A DNA stretch of 64,000 nt from Salinivirga cyanobacteriivorans (GTDB taxonomy: Bacteria > Bacteroidota > Bacteroidia > Bacteroidales > Salinivirgaceae): contig NZ_CP013118.1 of NCBI RefSeq assembly GCF_001443605.1, positions 1,437,501 to 1,501,500 of the forward strand, in the 5' to 3' direction. This document shows positions 46,602 through 54,508 of the stretch, piece after piece (positions within the stretch are counted from its first letter, which is position 1; the number at the start of each line of letters is the position of its first letter). Under the pieces are notes generated by a model. The model had not been told where the DNA came from and searched no databases. It saw only the letters and a program-made list of their open reading frames with translations. Made by a program: the position numbers and the translations under genes.

Positions 46602-47952
46602 AACCCTGCTTATTTGCATACTGTCGCTTACATTATTTACAGGTTTGCCATATCAGAGCCGGGCTGCTGCTGACACAAAAGCTAAGAAAAAGAAAGTTTA
46701 TAATACAGAGACCCTAAAGGCCGAATTATCGGTGGACTTCAGGCCAAACGTAGAGATAGAACTTTTTGAGCACGATGCAATCATTCGTCCGGCAAAGGGT
46801 AACAAAATCGCAATAGAAGTTTCGTACATTGCAGAAGGATTAGATGAAAAAGATGCCCAAATGCTGAAAAAAGCAATGAAAGCAAACCTAATTGAAAAAA
46901 AGGGCCAAAACATCAAACTTTCAAACAGATTTTATGAGTACTATTCTCAATTCTCCCTGGGAATGCTATGGGGAAAAATATACATGCACCTGAAAAATGG
47001 GGAGAAACTATCTATCGATAAATTCAAATTCACCAAAATTGAAATTTTCCTGCCCCGTGATATGGATCTGACTATAAACTCAAAATACAATTCTCTTAGA
47101 CAAAAACAATCTGTAAACGGCAATCTAACCATAACAGGTTACGATATGGAATATTCTGTTCCATCGATAACAGGCAATCTAAAAGTAGATGGAAAATACT
47201 CCTCATTCTATATCCCGGAAGCTGGTGACGCAAAGCTTAAACTTTATGATTGCAAGTTCAGGTCAGACAAGTTAGGGAAAATAGAAGCCAGTAATAAATA
47301 TTCAGAACTTCATGTAAATGAAATGGAAGAACTCACCATAACAGCATACGAAGGTGAAATAGAAGCAAACAGCCTAACCGACGCCAATATAAATGCCAAA
47401 TATTGCGAAATCGATTTAGGAGATTGCAAAAACATTACAGCAGAACTCTATGAAGGACATCTGAATATTGAAAAAGCAAACCATGTAAAAATTAACGGAA
47501 AATACTTTGAGTCGCGCATGGAAACGCTCACTACCCTGGAAATGACTGAGGCATATGAAAATGATTTTTCGATAAAGCAAATTGATCAATTAAGCTCAAA
47601 AAATGGCAAGTACTGTCTTTTTAATATTGGCACACTAACAAAATCTGTCAGCCTCATAAATTCTTATGAAGACGATTTAAGCATCGACCGGGTAAAAGCA
47701 TCATTCCGCGCAATTGAAACCAATGGTAAGTACATGGTAATTAAATTGGGTATAGCATCAACGGCAAATTACCTGCTGGAGGGCGAAATACAATACTATA
47801 ATTTTGAGTTCGAGCAATCAGATTTTTCAAATATTGTACACAAAGAGCATGGAAATAAACTTAAATATAAGTACCAAAGAGGAGCAGACAACAACAGTAA
47901 ACGCATAAGCATCAGCGGCTATGAAATTGACGTGATCATCAATCACTTGTAA
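46570..47952 (+). CDS. secreted beta-repeat protein (DUF4097-like)
   Basis: 460 residues from ATG 46570, which gives a signal peptide ending about residue 35 (LFTGLPYQSRAA); it overlaps the preceding gene by 32 nt in another frame. The mature part is built from repeats of about 40-45 residues in which N-G-K-Y or N-x-K-Y alternates with Y-E-x-D/E (NSKYNSL, DGKYSSF, SNKYSEL, NAKYCEI, NGKYFES, NGKYCLF, NGKYMVI; AYEGEI, LYEGHL, AYENDF, SYEDDL). This suggests a beta-solenoid. It is the presumed output or monitored component of the sigma system. Confidence 0.75.
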   Translation: MKKETKTLSFKTLLICILSLTLFTGLPYQSRAAADTKAKKKKVYNTETLKAELSVDFRPNVEIELFEHDAIIRPAKGNKIAIEVSYIAEGLDEKDAQMLKKAMKANLIEKKGQNIKLSNRFYEYYSQFSLGMLWGKIYMHLKNGEKLSIDKFKFTKIEIFLPRDMDLTINSKYNSLRQKQSVNGNLTITGYDMEYSVPSITGNLKVDGKYSSFYIPEAGDAKLKLYDCKFRSDKLGKIEASNKYSELHVNEMEELTITAYEGEIEANSLTDANINAKYCEIDLGDCKNITAELYEGHLNIEKANHVKINGKYFESRMETLTTLEMTEAYENDFSIKQIDQLSSKNGKYCLFNIGTLTKSVSLINSYEDDLSIDRVKASFRAIETNGKYMVIKLGIASTANYLLEGEIQYYNFEFEQSDFSNIVHKEHGNKLKYKYQRGADNNSKRISISGYEIDVIINHL

Positions 47953-47973
47953 AGCGCCATTTCTAGTATAAAA

Positions 47974-48015
47974 GTGAGCGAATCCAGAACTCTGGAATCG
48001 CTCACAATATTTTTT
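47974..48015. terminator. bidirectional terminator
   Basis: GTGAGCGAATCCAGA and TCTGGAATCGCTCAC form a 15-bp stem with one mismatch. T residues follow on the plus strand (48011-48015). It separates the sigma operon from the convergent YjbQ gene. Confidence 0.8.
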
Positions 48016-48024
48016 CGGTTTGAC

Positions 48025-48441
48025 TTATTCCCCTATAATTTTTACAAGAATGCGTTTACGACGCATACCATCAAATTCACCATAGAAAATTGCTTCCCAG
48101 GGACCAAAGTCCAGCTTTCCTTCCGTGATGGCCACCACAACTTCCCGGCCCATAACAGTTCGTTTGAGGTGCGCATCGGCATTGTCTTCGGCACCATTAT
48201 GATCATACTGATCGTAAGGTTTTTCGGGAGCAAGCTTTTCGAGCCAGCGTTCATAATCGGCATGCAGCCCGGGCTCATTATCATTAATAAATACACTGGC
48301 GGTAATGTGCATGGCATTAACCAACACAAAACCTTCCTTTACGCCACTTTCACGAACGCATTCCTGGATATCAGGGGTAATGTGTATCATCTCTCTTCTT
48401 TTCGAAGTATTGAACCAAAGTTCTTTGCGGTATGATTTCAT
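48025..48441 (-). CDS. YjbQ/UPF0047 family protein
   Basis: 138 residues from ATG 48441; an upstream ATG adds 32 residues without family similarity. Conserved blocks are [60 protein letters not shown] and [16 protein letters not shown], with the His/Glu residues expected to bind metal. The family has weak thiamine-phosphate synthase activity in E. coli, and its true role is unknown. Confidence 0.93.
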   Translation of the reverse strand: MKSYRKELWFNTSKRREMIHITPDIQECVRESGVKEGFVLVNAMHITASVFINDNEPGLHADYERWLEKLAPEKPYDQYDHNGAEDNADAHLKRTVMGREVVVAITEGKLDFGPWEAIFYGEFDGMRRKRILVKIIGE

Positions 48442-48641
48442 AGAATTTTCGTTTTTTCGATTTGAAAGTATAAAATTAAAACAAACTATGCGATAAAACA
48501 ACGGAATTGGGCAAGGTGAAACATGAAATCCTATCAAAAAGACAAGAATTTAGTCACGAGGTGAATTATATTCAATCTCTATTACGTAATTGGTTTGTTG
48601 AAATTGTAAATGAACAATTCAACCAGCGACACCAATTTACA

Positions 48642-48670
48642 AATATCATTCGTTACTAATGAACGATATT
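48642..48670. promoter_or_regulatory. palindrome abutting the promoter (possible operator)
   Basis: AATATCATTCGTT and AATGAACGATATT are inverted repeats (11 of 13 matching) around a 3-nt centre, ending one base before the -33 box of the next promoter. The position suggests a binding site for a regulator. A further bulged inverted repeat (GTTGAAATTGT / ACAATTCAAC) lies at 48597-48623. Confidence 0.5.
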
Positions 48671-48671
48671 G

Positions 48672-48702
48672 TTTGTTAGTATCAAATATTATCGTACATT
48701 TG
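48672..48702 (+). promoter_or_regulatory. promoter of the AAA/DUF4143 gene
   Basis: TTTG (48672-48675), a 19-nt spacer and TACATTTG (48695-48702), matching the consensus exactly, 18 nt before the ATG at 48720. It supports that start over an upstream TTG. Confidence 0.75.
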
Positions 48703-48719
48703 TGATAAACCAAAATAAA

Positions 48720-49928
48720 ATGCTGTTAGAAAATCAAATTGCAGAAGTCATCGAAACCCAGCAAGCAATCTTCAGGACTAAGGAGGTTGGTCTTGAGCGG
48801 GAAATGCTGCTTCATATTCCAAATTTTGAAAATCACGTTCTCATAGTTTCCGGAATCAGGCGTTGCGGCAAAAGCACCTTACTAAGGCAACTTTTTAGCC
48901 GAACTTATAAAAATGCTATTTATTTGAACTTTGAGGATGTAAGGCTGTCTGGTTTTGATATTGATGATTTTTCGCGATTAAGCAAAATCATTGATGAAAA
49001 GAAAATAAAAACGCTGCTTTTTGATGAAATACAAGTGGTTAAAAACTGGGAGCTTTTTGTTAGACAAAAACTGGAAGAACAGTATAGAATCATCATAACC
49101 GGATCAAATGCATCGTTGCTAAGCCGCGAATTAGGCACAAAATTAACCGGCAGGCATATTAGCATTGAGTTATTTCCATTTTCTTTTAATGAATTCAATG
49201 CGTTCCTGAACACCGACAATTACAAAAAAACAATTGATGAATATCTTACCAAAGGCGGTTTTCCCGAAGTAATTAAACGGAAAGAAAATCAACTTTTAAA
49301 TCAACTGCTAACAGACATTTTACAGCGAGACGTGGCCGTTCGATACAACATCAGGGACATAACAAGGCTACGTCAACTTGCTGTTTATTTAATTTCCAAT
49401 ATTGGCAAACCATTCTCAGGCAAAAAGCTAACAGAATCATTTGAGCTAAAATCAAATAGCACTACATTGGAGTACATATCCCACATGGAGCAGGCATATC
49501 TTATACAGCTTGTTCCCAAGTTTAGTTATTCATTAAAAACTCAGGCTCGAAATCCCAAGAAAGTGTACACCATCGACATTGGTCTTTTTTCCCAGAATAG
49601 CATAGTCTTTTCCGATGAAAACGGACGCCGCCTGGAAAATCTTGTTTATTTGCATATCAGGCGCAAATATGAGCAGATTTATTATTTCAAAGAGAAAGGA
49701 GAATGCGACTTTGTGGCCATCAAAAACGGAAAAGCAGAAGAATTGGTACAAGTTTGTTGGGAAGTAAATGACATTAATCAAAAACGCGAAATAAACGGAC
49801 TGCTTGAAGCTATGGAATATTTCCAAAAAGACCATGGTACAATAATTACATACAATCAATCAGAAAAAATTACGATAAAAAACAAAACCATTAAATTTAT
49901 ACCGGTTCATAAGTATCTTAGCGAATAA
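48720..49928 (+). CDS. AAA ATPase with DUF4143 domain
   Basis: 402 residues. AAA_14 ATPase with Walker A GIRRCGKSTLL (about 44-54) and Walker B IKTLLFDEIQVV (about 99-110), sensor-like IITGSNASLLSRELGTKLTG, then a DUF4143 domain (about 200-345) with a nuclease-like fold, EKGECDFVAIKNG near 340. These proteins are scattered, frequently transferred and of unknown function. It has its own promoter with an adjoining palindrome. Confidence 0.88.
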   Translation: MLLENQIAEVIETQQAIFRTKEVGLEREMLLHIPNFENHVLIVSGIRRCGKSTLLRQLFSRTYKNAIYLNFEDVRLSGFDIDDFSRLSKIIDEKKIKTLLFDEIQVVKNWELFVRQKLEEQYRIIITGSNASLLSRELGTKLTGRHISIELFPFSFNEFNAFLNTDNYKKTIDEYLTKGGFPEVIKRKENQLLNQLLTDILQRDVAVRYNIRDITRLRQLAVYLISNIGKPFSGKKLTESFELKSNSTTLEYISHMEQAYLIQLVPKFSYSLKTQARNPKKVYTIDIGLFSQNSIVFSDENGRRLENLVYLHIRRKYEQIYYFKEKGECDFVAIKNGKAEELVQVCWEVNDINQKREINGLLEAMEYFQKDHGTIITYNQSEKITIKNKTIKFIPVHKYLSE

Positions 49929-49943
49929 CAATTTAAAAATATA

Positions 49944-51161
49944 GTGCGATTTATAATCTCCATACTATTCCTTTCCGTGGTGATGTTCCAATGCAAAACA
50001 TCGGAGCAACCTGTTGTTGACCGGCAGGAAACGGCGGCTATTGACACTATTCAAAAAGACAGCATAAAAGTTGAAACCGAAATTACCAAAGATACTTTAA
50101 CTAAAGATACCACACCACCAAAGCTCACGCCCAAACAATTGCAGTTGTGCGCGTTTGATGAAAAAATGGCATTTTTCAGATCATTGAAAAACGAGCAGAA
50201 AATCAACCTGAAATATCCGGGAAAATTATTGCGGAAAGGCGATTCAGGTATTGCTGTCATTCCCATAAAAAGAAAATTACAGTTACTGGGTTTGTTGAAA
50301 GAGGACAGCCTTACCATTCATTTTGACAGCTCCATGAATACTGCAATAAAAAAATTCCAAAAAATGCACAACATCAGGGCCGATGGCATTCCGGGCAGAA
50401 ATACGTTTCGGTTCCTGAGTTGGCCGGTAAATAAATACACGCAGAGTCTGGAAAAAAATCGCAATCGTATTGCTCAACAGCCCGATTCGCTGCCGGCAAC
50501 CCGCATCGAAATTAACATTCCGGAATACACGTTGCGTTTCTACGAAATTGATACAGTTGTTCAACAATTCGAAGTCGTTGTGGGGAAATACAAAAATCAG
50601 ACACCAACATTGAATTCCAAAATAGCTTACCTGGTATTTAATCCGTGCTGGACAGTCCCCCACTCTATTGCTGTAAAAAGCATCTTACCACGATTGAAAA
50701 GAGACACTACATTTTTAGATAACCGCAACATGTTTATCACTGAAAACGGAGAGCGAAAAAATCATCATAAAATAGATTTTTCACAATTCAACAAAAGCAA
50801 CTTCCCGTACAAAATCTTCCAAAATGCAAGTCCGGGCAATGCATTAGGACAGGTGAAATTTATGTTTGAGAATTCGCATTTAGTGTATTTGCACGATACG
50901 CCATCCAAATATCTTTTTAATAAAGATTTTCGCACATTCAGCAGCGGCTGCATTCGGGTTAACCATGCCATGGAACTGGCAAAACTGATACTGAATGCAG
51001 ATCAAAACAAAGCCATTATAAAAAACAAGCTGGCAAAGGGTTATCCTGTAAAAGTTCATTTGAACGAACCGATTCCCATCATCATTCAATACCAAACCGC
51101 CCGATATAATGAACAGTTAGACATGGTACAGTTTTTTTATGATTGTTACGGGCTGGATTGA
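49944..51161 (+). CDS. lipoprotein L,D-transpeptidase (YkuD) with peptidoglycan-binding domain
   Basis: 405 residues, GTG start, lipobox VMFQC (Cys17). A peptidoglycan-binding domain (about 93-165, KGDSGIAVIPIKRKLQLLG, FQKMHNIRADGIPGRNTFRF) precedes an L,D-transpeptidase domain (about 180-375) with VYLHDTPSKYLFNKDFR and the active-site SSGCIRVNHAMELA (Cys336). It forms 3-3 cross-links or attaches lipoproteins to peptidoglycan. It is shorter than YcbB. The last 105 codons are duplicated at 58645-58992 on the far side of the peptide operon. Confidence 0.9.
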   Translation: MRFIISILFLSVVMFQCKTSEQPVVDRQETAAIDTIQKDSIKVETEITKDTLTKDTTPPKLTPKQLQLCAFDEKMAFFRSLKNEQKINLKYPGKLLRKGDSGIAVIPIKRKLQLLGLLKEDSLTIHFDSSMNTAIKKFQKMHNIRADGIPGRNTFRFLSWPVNKYTQSLEKNRNRIAQQPDSLPATRIEINIPEYTLRFYEIDTVVQQFEVVVGKYKNQTPTLNSKIAYLVFNPCWTVPHSIAVKSILPRLKRDTTFLDNRNMFITENGERKNHHKIDFSQFNKSNFPYKIFQNASPGNALGQVKFMFENSHLVYLHDTPSKYLFNKDFRTFSSGCIRVNHAMELAKLILNADQNKAIIKNKLAKGYPVKVHLNEPIPIIIQYQTARYNEQLDMVQFFYDCYGLD

Positions 51162-51219
51162 GATTTTCGGAATCACAATATAAAACATACTGACTGCATA
51201 GCAGTAGGTGCAGAATTGA

Positions 51220-51711
51220 TTATTTTTTGAACAATCTTTGAAACAGGGTTTTTTCGACACTCATAAATTCTACAACAAACTGGTCTCCAGAAGTGAATTT
51301 TACAAGCCCGTTGTTGTTTGCTTTAACTGGCAATTTGGTTTTTGCTGTTGCCTGATACCACGCTTTACCATTATTTATCAAAATAGAGTCTGTAATTTTT
51401 GTTAGCTGCGCACTAAATTTTATTGATTTACTATCAGGAAATAAATAAACATCTAAAGGCAGCTTAATATCATTTTTACTATTTTCAGGGATCAAAACCC
51501 CGAATACTGCCACTTTTTTTTCATTCTTTATAAACACTGCACTGCCCGTATAAGAGGTTTTATATGGAAGAAAATAAACTAATAAAAAAAGCATTACAAG
51601 TATAAAAAATATAACTGAAGTACCTACCCTAACCATATAGGGAGGTATTTTTCCAATAATTTCCCTAACTTTCCTACTGCGCAATTGAATATTATTAAAA
51701 TCCTCAGGCAT
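51220..51711 (-). CDS. short HlyD-like membrane protein of the peptide operon
   Basis: 163 residues. A basic N-terminus (about 1-27), one membrane span (about 30-52, VIFFILVMLFLLVYFLP) and a periplasmic beta domain. The topology (N-in, single span, start YTGSAVF) is that of HlyD membrane-fusion proteins that pair with C39 ABC exporters, but the coiled-coil hairpin and lipoyl halves are missing; usual length is about 400. It starts 2 nt after the exporter stop, so a partnership is very likely. Confidence 0.6.
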   Translation of the reverse strand: MPEDFNNIQLRSRKVREIIGKIPPYMVRVGTSVIFFILVMLFLLVYFLPYKTSYTGSAVFIKNEKKVAVFGVLIPENSKNDIKLPLDVYLFPDSKSIKFSAQLTKITDSILINNGKAWYQATAKTKLPVKANNNGLVKFTSGDQFVVEFMSVEKTLFQRLFKK

Positions 51712-51713
51712 AA

Positions 51714-53897
51714 TCAGCTCCCTAATTCTAATTGGTTTTTGACTAATTCATAATATTTACCTCTTTCCTTTGTCAGTTTTTGATGATTTCCTTCTTCTAC
51801 TACCATTCCATTATCCATAACGATGATTTTATCTGCGTTTTTAACTGTACTAAGCCTGTGAGCAACAACAACCATGGTTTTCCCGCGAAAGTGCTTTTCC
51901 AGGTTTTTCACTATTATTCTTTCATTATTGGCATCAAGGGCATTTGTAGCCTCATCAAAAAAAATTATTTCGGGATTTTTGTAAACAGCCCTGGCTATTA
52001 AAATTCTTTGCAATTGCCCCTTACTTAAACCATTACCTTCCAGTCCAATTTTTGTATTATACTTCAACGGCATTCTGTCAATAGTATCTTTAAGGTTAGC
52101 TACATCAACAGCCATAGCAAGTTTTTCAGGGTTTGGAGTTTCTTCTGAAACCGCAATATTCCCAGCAATTGAATCGGAAAAAATATATCCGTCCTGCATT
52201 ACGCTACCACAATGTTTTCTCCACCAAACCGGATCAACTTTATTCAGGTTTTGATTACCAATATTTAAAGAGCCACTAGTGGGTTTATAATATAGAAGTA
52301 ATTGTTTAATTAAGGTAGTTTTACCACTTCCACTAACACCTACAATAGCTGTGGTTTTACCTGAAGGAACAACTATATTTATATTTTTTAATGCATAATT
52401 GTGTGGAGAACCATCATAACTAAAATGCAAATTGGTGATTTTGATGTCTTTATTTTTAATTTTAGGAATAATATCGCGGCCTTCTGTTTCATTTTCCTGC
52501 TCATGTACTTCATTAATCCTTTCAAGACTTAGTTTCATATCTTGCCATTTATGAATAAACTGTACCGACTTTTCAATCGGGCTATTAAGTTGGCCTATAA
52601 TATATTGCACTGCTAACATCATCCCCAAAGTCATTTGCCCCTGAATTACTGCGGTAGCTGCAATAATAGTAATTAATATATTTTTTCCTTCGCCTATCAG
52701 AAAATTACCCACCTCTTGGTATTGCTCTAAAGCTAAAGCCTTAATATTAGTTTTAAATAAATTAGCCTGAACATCTTCCCATTCCCATCTTTTTATTTTC
52801 TCACAATTCTGAAGTTTAATTTCCTGCATACCGGAAATGAGTTGGTAAGTTTTGCTCTCTGCGTCTGCCCTTTGGCTAAAAAACTTATAATCAAGAACTT
52901 TTCTCTTTTTCAAAAAAATGGTTATCCATCCAATATAAGTAATACTGCCGATTAAAAAAATTAAAAAAATCTTAACAGAGTAATATAACAATACACCTCC
53001 AAAAATAAAAAAGGTCATTAATGAAAACAAAGTTGATAAACTTTGTACAGTCATAAATTTTTCAACTCTTGAATGATCCGAAATTCTCTGAGTGATATCG
53101 CCAACAAGTTTAGCATCAAACCACCCCATTGGTAAACGCATAAGTTTTATAAAAAAGTCAGATAATAATGAAAGGTTAATTCTTGTACTGATGTGCAATA
53201 AAATCCATCTTCTAATCAATTCAACAGAAAGTCGTCCGGCAAATAAAGCTAATTGAGCCAGTAAGATCAAATAAATAAAACCAATGTCCTGATTTTGGAT
53301 ACCAATATCAACAATAGCCTGAGTTAGAAATGGAAAAGCTAGTTGCACAACACTACCAATAAGTAAACCTAAGACAAGCTGAATAAAGAATTTTCGGTAG
53401 CTGTAAATATACCTCATTAGAAAAGACAAACCTCTTATTTTTTTTTCATCAGGCTTGTTGCTATAAAAATGGGGTGTTGGTTCAAGTAAAAGCGCAACTC
53501 CTTTATCTTCACTATTTGTTCTTGTGCTTATCCAATTATTATAAAACTCGTCAGGAGAAAACTTTAGTTTACCCCTTGCCGGATCAATAACATGAACAGA
53601 TTGTTTCGTAATTTTTGCTAACACAATAAAATGCTCCTGGTTCCAATGTAAAATACAGGGTAACGGTGCTTGCTTATGTAATTGCTCAAATGTAAATCTT
53701 CCGCAGAGTGTTTTAAAGCCAATATTTTCTGCCGCATCGCTTATTCCAAGAAGGCTCACTCCTTCTTTAGATATATATGTTTTCTCCCGTAATGTTGCAA
53801 GAGGGTAATCTTTACCATAAAAAGAAGCAATCATAGCTAAAGATGCAGCTCCACAATCCATTGCATCAAGCTGGGGAATAAAGGGAATTTTTCTCAC
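51714..53897 (-). CDS. C39-peptidase ABC exporter for GG-leader peptides
   Basis: 727 residues. A C39 cysteine-peptidase domain (1-150) with Gln9, Cys15 (DAMDCGAASLAM), LHWNQEHFIVL (His) and VIDPARGKLKF (Asp); six membrane spans (about 165-440); and a nucleotide-binding domain with GVSGSGKTTLIKQ, LSKGQLQRILIARA (Lys for the second Gly of LSGGQ), EIIFFDEATNALD and VVAHRLSTV. It would cut after the double glycine of the three precursor peptides encoded just upstream and export their cores. The gene starts 11 nt after the precursor at 53909. Confidence 0.95.
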   Translation of the reverse strand: MRKIPFIPQLDAMDCGAASLAMIASFYGKDYPLATLREKTYISKEGVSLLGISDAAENIGFKTLCGRFTFEQLHKQAPLPCILHWNQEHFIVLAKITKQSVHVIDPARGKLKFSPDEFYNNWISTRTNSEDKGVALLLEPTPHFYSNKPDEKKIRGLSFLMRYIYSYRKFFIQLVLGLLIGSVVQLAFPFLTQAIVDIGIQNQDIGFIYLILLAQLALFAGRLSVELIRRWILLHISTRINLSLLSDFFIKLMRLPMGWFDAKLVGDITQRISDHSRVEKFMTVQSLSTLFSLMTFFIFGGVLLYYSVKIFLIFLIGSITYIGWITIFLKKRKVLDYKFFSQRADAESKTYQLISGMQEIKLQNCEKIKRWEWEDVQANLFKTNIKALALEQYQEVGNFLIGEGKNILITIIAATAVIQGQMTLGMMLAVQYIIGQLNSPIEKSVQFIHKWQDMKLSLERINEVHEQENETEGRDIIPKIKNKDIKITNLHFSYDGSPHNYALKNINIVVPSGKTTAIVGVSGSGKTTLIKQLLLYYKPTSGSLNIGNQNLNKVDPVWWRKHCGSVMQDGYIFSDSIAGNIAVSEETPNPEKLAMAVDVANLKDTIDRMPLKYNTKIGLEGNGLSKGQLQRILIARAVYKNPEIIFFDEATNALDANNERIIVKNLEKHFRGKTMVVVAHRLSTVKNADKIIVMDNGMVVEEGNHQKLTKERGKYYELVKNQLELGS

Positions 53898-53908
53898 GAC
53901 GGATTCAA

Positions 53909-54124
53909 CTAAAAATAAACATTAACTAGGCAAAAATCTTCTTCTTTTCTTTCAATAAACTTTATTCGGAATTTACTATCATCATTATTATCTGATTTTT
54001 GCTCATTTTTATTATTAAAGTTTAAAATGCAATTATTATTACATTGTGCTCCACCTTTAATACTATTCAGTTCTTTTTTCGAAAAGTTTTCCGGTTGTTC
54101 TATAAAATCAATTTTATATTTCAT
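53909..54124 (-). CDS. GG-leader natural-product precursor peptide (third)
   Basis: 71 residues. Leader of 25 residues (MKYKIDFIEQPENFSKKELN then SIKGG) ends in Gly-Gly, the C39 cut site. The core of 46 residues has AQCNNNCILNFNN (C-x3-C) and ends EEDFCLVNVYF. It shares the F-I-E-x-P-E/D-N/D-F-S-K leader with the peptide at 54211 and the F-C-L core motif with both others. It belongs to the GG-Bacteroidales type of radical SAM natural-product precursors. Confidence 0.85.
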   Translation of the reverse strand: MKYKIDFIEQPENFSKKELNSIKGGAQCNNNCILNFNNKNEQKSDNNDDSKFRIKFIERKEEDFCLVNVYF

Positions 54125-54210
54125 ATGCTTTTTTTTTAAATCATGCTTGTTTATAAAGCATTTATTGGAATTATTATGGCGATTATTTTATTAAATATTC
54201 TTATAAAAAC

Positions 54211-54462
54211 CTAATCATCAAACATAAAGACCAGGCAAAACCCACCTCTACCGGCATAAAGCAGATTAGAAAGTGTAAACCTTTTTTCATCGTCTTCACC
54301 ATTTAGGCTTTTTTCGTTTTGCTTTTTGAGTATTGACTTCTCCATTTTGTCTTCATTCCCGGCCAGTATCAAACACATAGAATTACACGAACCTCCTTTT
54401 AGTTCATTCATTTCCATTTTAGAAAAATCATCCGGGGTTTCAATAAATTGTATTTTTTTCAT
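54211..54462 (-). CDS. GG-leader natural-product precursor peptide (second)
   Basis: 83 residues. Leader of 24 (MKKIQFIETPDDFSKMEMNE then LKGG); core of 59 with SCNSMCLILAGNED (C-x3-C) and a C-terminal GGFCLVFMFDD. The middle is Lys/Glu-rich. It is 46 nt after the outer-membrane protein gene and 86 nt before the third precursor. The internal RGG (residues 72-74) is not preceded by a leader helix, so a second cleavage there is only a possibility. Confidence 0.85.
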   Translation of the reverse strand: MKKIQFIETPDDFSKMEMNELKGGSCNSMCLILAGNEDKMEKSILKKQNEKSLNGEDDEKRFTLSNLLYAGRGGFCLVFMFDD

Positions 54463-54508
54463 GAGTTTATTATTTTAATTTAACATGCATTTTCATTGGA
54501 ATTCGGTT

